Part shown: one piece after another, positions 5,550 to 7,580 of the stretch
Position numbering within the stretch: the stretch's first letter is position 1
How the letters are laid out: the number at the start of each line of letters is the position of its first letter
Source: RGIG2161 sp964525525
Lineage (GTDB): Bacteria > Bacillota > Clostridia > Oscillospirales > CAG-272
Length of the DNA: 7,580 nt
Direction of reading: 5' to 3'
Assembly (NCBI GenBank): GCA_964525525.1
Contig: CAZGHD010000104.1
Location: forward strand, 1-7,580
The notes under the pieces: generated by a model
Told to the model about the DNA's origin: nothing
Seen by the model: only the letters and a program-made list of their open reading frames with translations
Database searches by the model: none
Position numbers and translations under genes: made by a program

Positions 5550-6830
5550 TTACTCGCCGAGAAGTCTCTCAAGTGCGGCGATACGCACGCAAAGGGTGAG
5601 AACCTCTGCCGCCGCGGTAACGTCGTCAAGCGACGGATAGGTAGGCGCGATACGGAGATTTCTGTCGTGCGGGTCTTTTCCGTAGGGGAAGGACGCGCCG
5701 GCGTTGGTCAGAGTAACGCCGACCTCTTTTGCAAGAGTCCAAACGCGCTTTGCCGAGCCTGTGGTAACGTCAAGGCTGATGAAATATCCGCCTCTCGGAG
5801 AGGTCCAGCGAGCGATGCCGGTGTCACCGAGGTCGCGCTCAAGAGCTGTAAGCACAGTCTCAAACTTGGGGCGGATTATCTGCGCGTGGCGGCGCATATG
5901 GCGGTGGATACCGCGCGGGTTGCCGAAGTACTTGATGTGGCGCATCTGATTCAGCTTGTCGTAACCGATGGTCTGAACAGACATAATCTTTTTGATCTGC
6001 TCCATATTCTTTTCAGACGCGGCAAGAAGCGCAACGCCCGAGCCGGGGAAGCTGATCTTTGAGGTAGAAGTGAAGAAAAGAATTATATCCGTGTTGCCGT
6101 ACTCGTCCGCGAGGTCGAATATGTTTGCAAGGTTTTCGGGAGTTTCGTAAAGGTCGTGAACCGCGTACGCGTTGTCCCAGAAAATACGGAAATCGGGCGC
6201 GGCGGGCTTGAGCGCTGCGAAACGGCGAACAACCTCGTCGGAATAAACTATACCCGAGGGGTTGGAGTATTTCGGCACGCACCAGATACCCTTGATGGTG
6301 GGATCGTTTCCGACGAGATCTTCGATCACGTCCATATCCGGGCCGTTCTCGCCGAGCTCAACCGAGATCATCTCGATGCCGAAGCTCTCGCAGATAGCGA
6401 AATGGCGGTCGTAACCGGGGGTAAGTGCGATGAATTTTATCTTTTCCTGGCGGCACCAGGGGGTGTTGCCCTCGCCCATACCGTACATCATCGCGCGAGC
6501 GACGGTGTCGTACATCAGGTTAAGGCTGGAGTTGCCGCCGATAAATATCCTTGAGGGAGCGATGCCGAGAAGCTCGGAGAAAAGACGCTTCGCTTCGGGA
6601 AGTCCGTCAAGATTACCGTAGTTACGGCAGTCAAGTCCGTTTTCGGAGAAGCAGTCGTTACCGTGGGTGATAGCACCGAGCATACCCATGGTTATATCAA
6701 GCTGATCTGCGCCGGGTTTTCCGCGCGAGAGATCAAGAGATATTCCGCGTGCTTTGATTTCTTCGTATTTTGCGCGCAGTGCATCCAGTTCTGCACGGCG
6801 TGCGGCATCGTCGATCGAAAGATAGTTCAT
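5550..6830 (-). CDS. Aspartate aminotransferase, class Ic (PLP fold type I)
   Basis: This 426-residue cytoplasmic PLP enzyme is predicted to interconvert aspartate plus 2-oxoglutarate with oxaloacetate plus glutamate. It matches the class Ic group, whose characterised member is the Corynebacterium AspT of about the same length. The opening LSRGKPGADQLD (34-45) is a hallmark. GGNSS at 98-102 is the PLP phosphate cup, SNPSG with Asn190 and WDNAY with Asp219 and Tyr222 contact the cofactor, and TSTSKISFPGSGVA holds the Schiff-base Lys258. RIAPTYP with Arg393 is the likely substrate carboxylate clamp. All key residues are present. The ATG at 6830 is the first in frame. AGGAG at 6842-6846 sits 11 bases upstream, a slightly long spacing. 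The gene follows asnS by 36 bp and is probably co-transcribed with it. A broader MocR-like aminotransferase activity is less likely. Confidence -1.
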   Translation of the reverse strand: MNYLSIDDAARRAELDALRAKYEEIKARGISLDLSRGKPGADQLDITMGMLGAITHGNDCFSENGLDCRNYGNLDGLPEAKRLFSELLGIAPSRIFIGGNSSLNLMYDTVARAMMYGMGEGNTPWCRQEKIKFIALTPGYDRHFAICESFGIEMISVELGENGPDMDVIEDLVGNDPTIKGIWCVPKYSNPSGIVYSDEVVRRFAALKPAAPDFRIFWDNAYAVHDLYETPENLANIFDLADEYGNTDIILFFTSTSKISFPGSGVALLAASEKNMEQIKKIMSVQTIGYDKLNQMRHIKYFGNPRGIHRHMRRHAQIIRPKFETVLTALERDLGDTGIARWTSPRGGYFISLDVTTGSAKRVWTLAKEVGVTLTNAGASFPYGKDPHDRNLRIAPTYPSLDDVTAAAEVLTLCVRIAALERLLGE

Positions 6831-6841
6831 GTAACAAATAA

Positions 6842-6846
6842 CTCCT
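6842..6846 (-). promoter_or_regulatory. Ribosome binding site of the aminotransferase
   Basis: AGGAG on the minus strand lies 11 bases before the ATG at 6830, in the 36-bp gap after asnS. No closer in-frame start exists, so this defines the start. Confidence -1.
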
Positions 6847-6866
6847 GTGGAAATAAAATTGTAATA

Positions 6867-7580
6867 TTAGAATTCCGCGCTGCCCGTGGTACGGGGATAA
6901 GCGCATACGTCGCGGATGTTGGAAATGCCGGTGACGTACATGCTAAGACGCTCAAATCCGAGACCGAAGCCTGCGTGGCGCGCACTGCCGTAACGGCGGA
7001 GATCCGCGTACCACCAGTAGTCCTTGGGATCGAGTCCGAAGCGATCCATAGCCTCCTCAAGACGCTCAAGACGCTCTTCTCTCTGGCTGCCGCCGATAAG
7101 CTCGCCGACACCGGGAACCAGCATATCCATAGCGGCAACAGTCTTGCCGTCGTCGTTCTGACGCATATAGAACGCCTTGATCTCGCGCGGGTAGTCGGTG
7201 ACGAAAACGGGGCGGCCGAAGATCTGTTCGGTGAGGTAGCGCTCGTGCTCGGTCTGAAGGTCGATACCCCAGCTTACGGGATAATCGAACTCCTTGCCGC
7301 TCTCTTCAAGCAGCTTTATCGCCTCGGTATAGGTAACGTGTCCGAATTTCTCGGTCACGAGGTTGTTAAGTCTGTCAAGCAGGGTGTTGTCAACGAATTT
7401 GTTGAAGAACTCAAGCTCTTTTTTGCAGTTCTCCATAATGTAGCCGACAACGAATTTCATCATATCCTCGGACAGTGCCATATCATCCTCAAGATCAGCG
7501 AAAGCGATCTCGGGCTCGATCATCCAGAACTCAGCCGCGTGGCGCGCAGTAAAGGATTTCTCCGCGCGGAAGGTCGGACC
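6867..7580 (-). CDS. asnS: Asparaginyl-tRNA synthetase, C-terminal 237 residues (partial)
   Basis: The frame is open from the window edge at 7580 to the stop at 6867, so the N-terminal anticodon-binding domain and motif 1 are missing. About half of the usual 460 residues is seen. The enzyme charges tRNA-Asn with asparagine in the cytoplasm. The visible part begins at the end of class II motif 2 (GPTFRAEKS) and continues with the AsnRS-specific RHAAEFWMIEPEIAF. It later shows MDMLVPGVGELIGGSQRE, the ATP/substrate region, and motif 3 GLGFERLSMYVTG with its invariant Arg. The ending RTTGSAEF is a variant of the common PRTPGNAEF. The EFWMIEPE signature separates it from AspRS. An internal Met at 7523 is not a real start, because conserved sequence runs upstream of it. 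It is the first visible gene of an operon with the aminotransferase. Confidence -1.
   Translation of the reverse strand, partial: GPTFRAEKSFTARHAAEFWMIEPEIAFADLEDDMALSEDMMKFVVGYIMENCKKELEFFNKFVDNTLLDRLNNLVTEKFGHVTYTEAIKLLEESGKEFDYPVSWGIDLQTEHERYLTEQIFGRPVFVTDYPREIKAFYMRQNDDGKTVAAMDMLVPGVGELIGGSQREERLERLEEAMDRFGLDPKDYWWYADLRRYGSARHAGFGLGFERLSMYVTGISNIRDVCAYPRTTGSAEF

Noticed and set aside
6827..7138. Minus-strand 103-residue frame overlapping asnS
   Set aside because: It is out of frame with a well-conserved AsnRS C-terminus that includes motif 3.

Overview
The window reads as chromosomal DNA from a low-to-mid GC Bacillota, most likely an uncultured gut-type Clostridia. The evidence is AGGAGG-type ribosome sites, near-perfect sigma-A promoters (TTGACA, 17 bp, TATAAT), a sortase-like C-terminal anchor on two secreted proteins, and Clostridia-flavoured NagA, NagB and AsnRS sequences. 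This placement is inferred from sequence character, not from a marker gene. Every supported gene lies on the minus strand, so transcription runs from high to low coordinates. The longest intergenic stretch is about 200 bases.

In transcription order, the window opens inside asnS (7580-6867, N-terminus outside the window). It is followed 36 bp later by a class Ic aspartate aminotransferase (6830-5550) and a strong terminator (5511-5536). Two tandem paralogous surface-protein genes follow (5350-4310 and 4114-3065). Each encodes a signal peptide, a CBM9-like domain, a Thr/Ala/Pro linker and an NPQTS anchor. Each has its own fully consensus promoter and its own terminator. The duplicated unit is about 1.25 kb and includes the upstream hairpin and an AT-rich block just upstream of -35. 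Those noncoding blocks (71 of 73 positions identical) are better conserved than the proteins (about 73% identity by hand count). The palindromic terminator has the same stem in both copies but an inverted loop.

Below these is a GlcNAc catabolic operon: promoter (2952-2924), nagB (2861-2094), nagA (2084-927, 9 bp after nagB) and an NSS-family sodium-coupled transporter (906-1, cut by the window edge). NagA deacetylates GlcNAc-6-P to GlcN-6-P. NagB deaminates and isomerises that to fructose-6-P plus ammonia. The transporter belongs to a family that usually moves amino acids, so its place in this operon is unexpected.

Nothing here is a clear new defence or mobile system. The most interesting material is the duplicated surface-protein cassette with its conserved upstream element and flipped hairpin loop. 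The divergent NagB active-site loops and the NSS gene in the nag operon come next.
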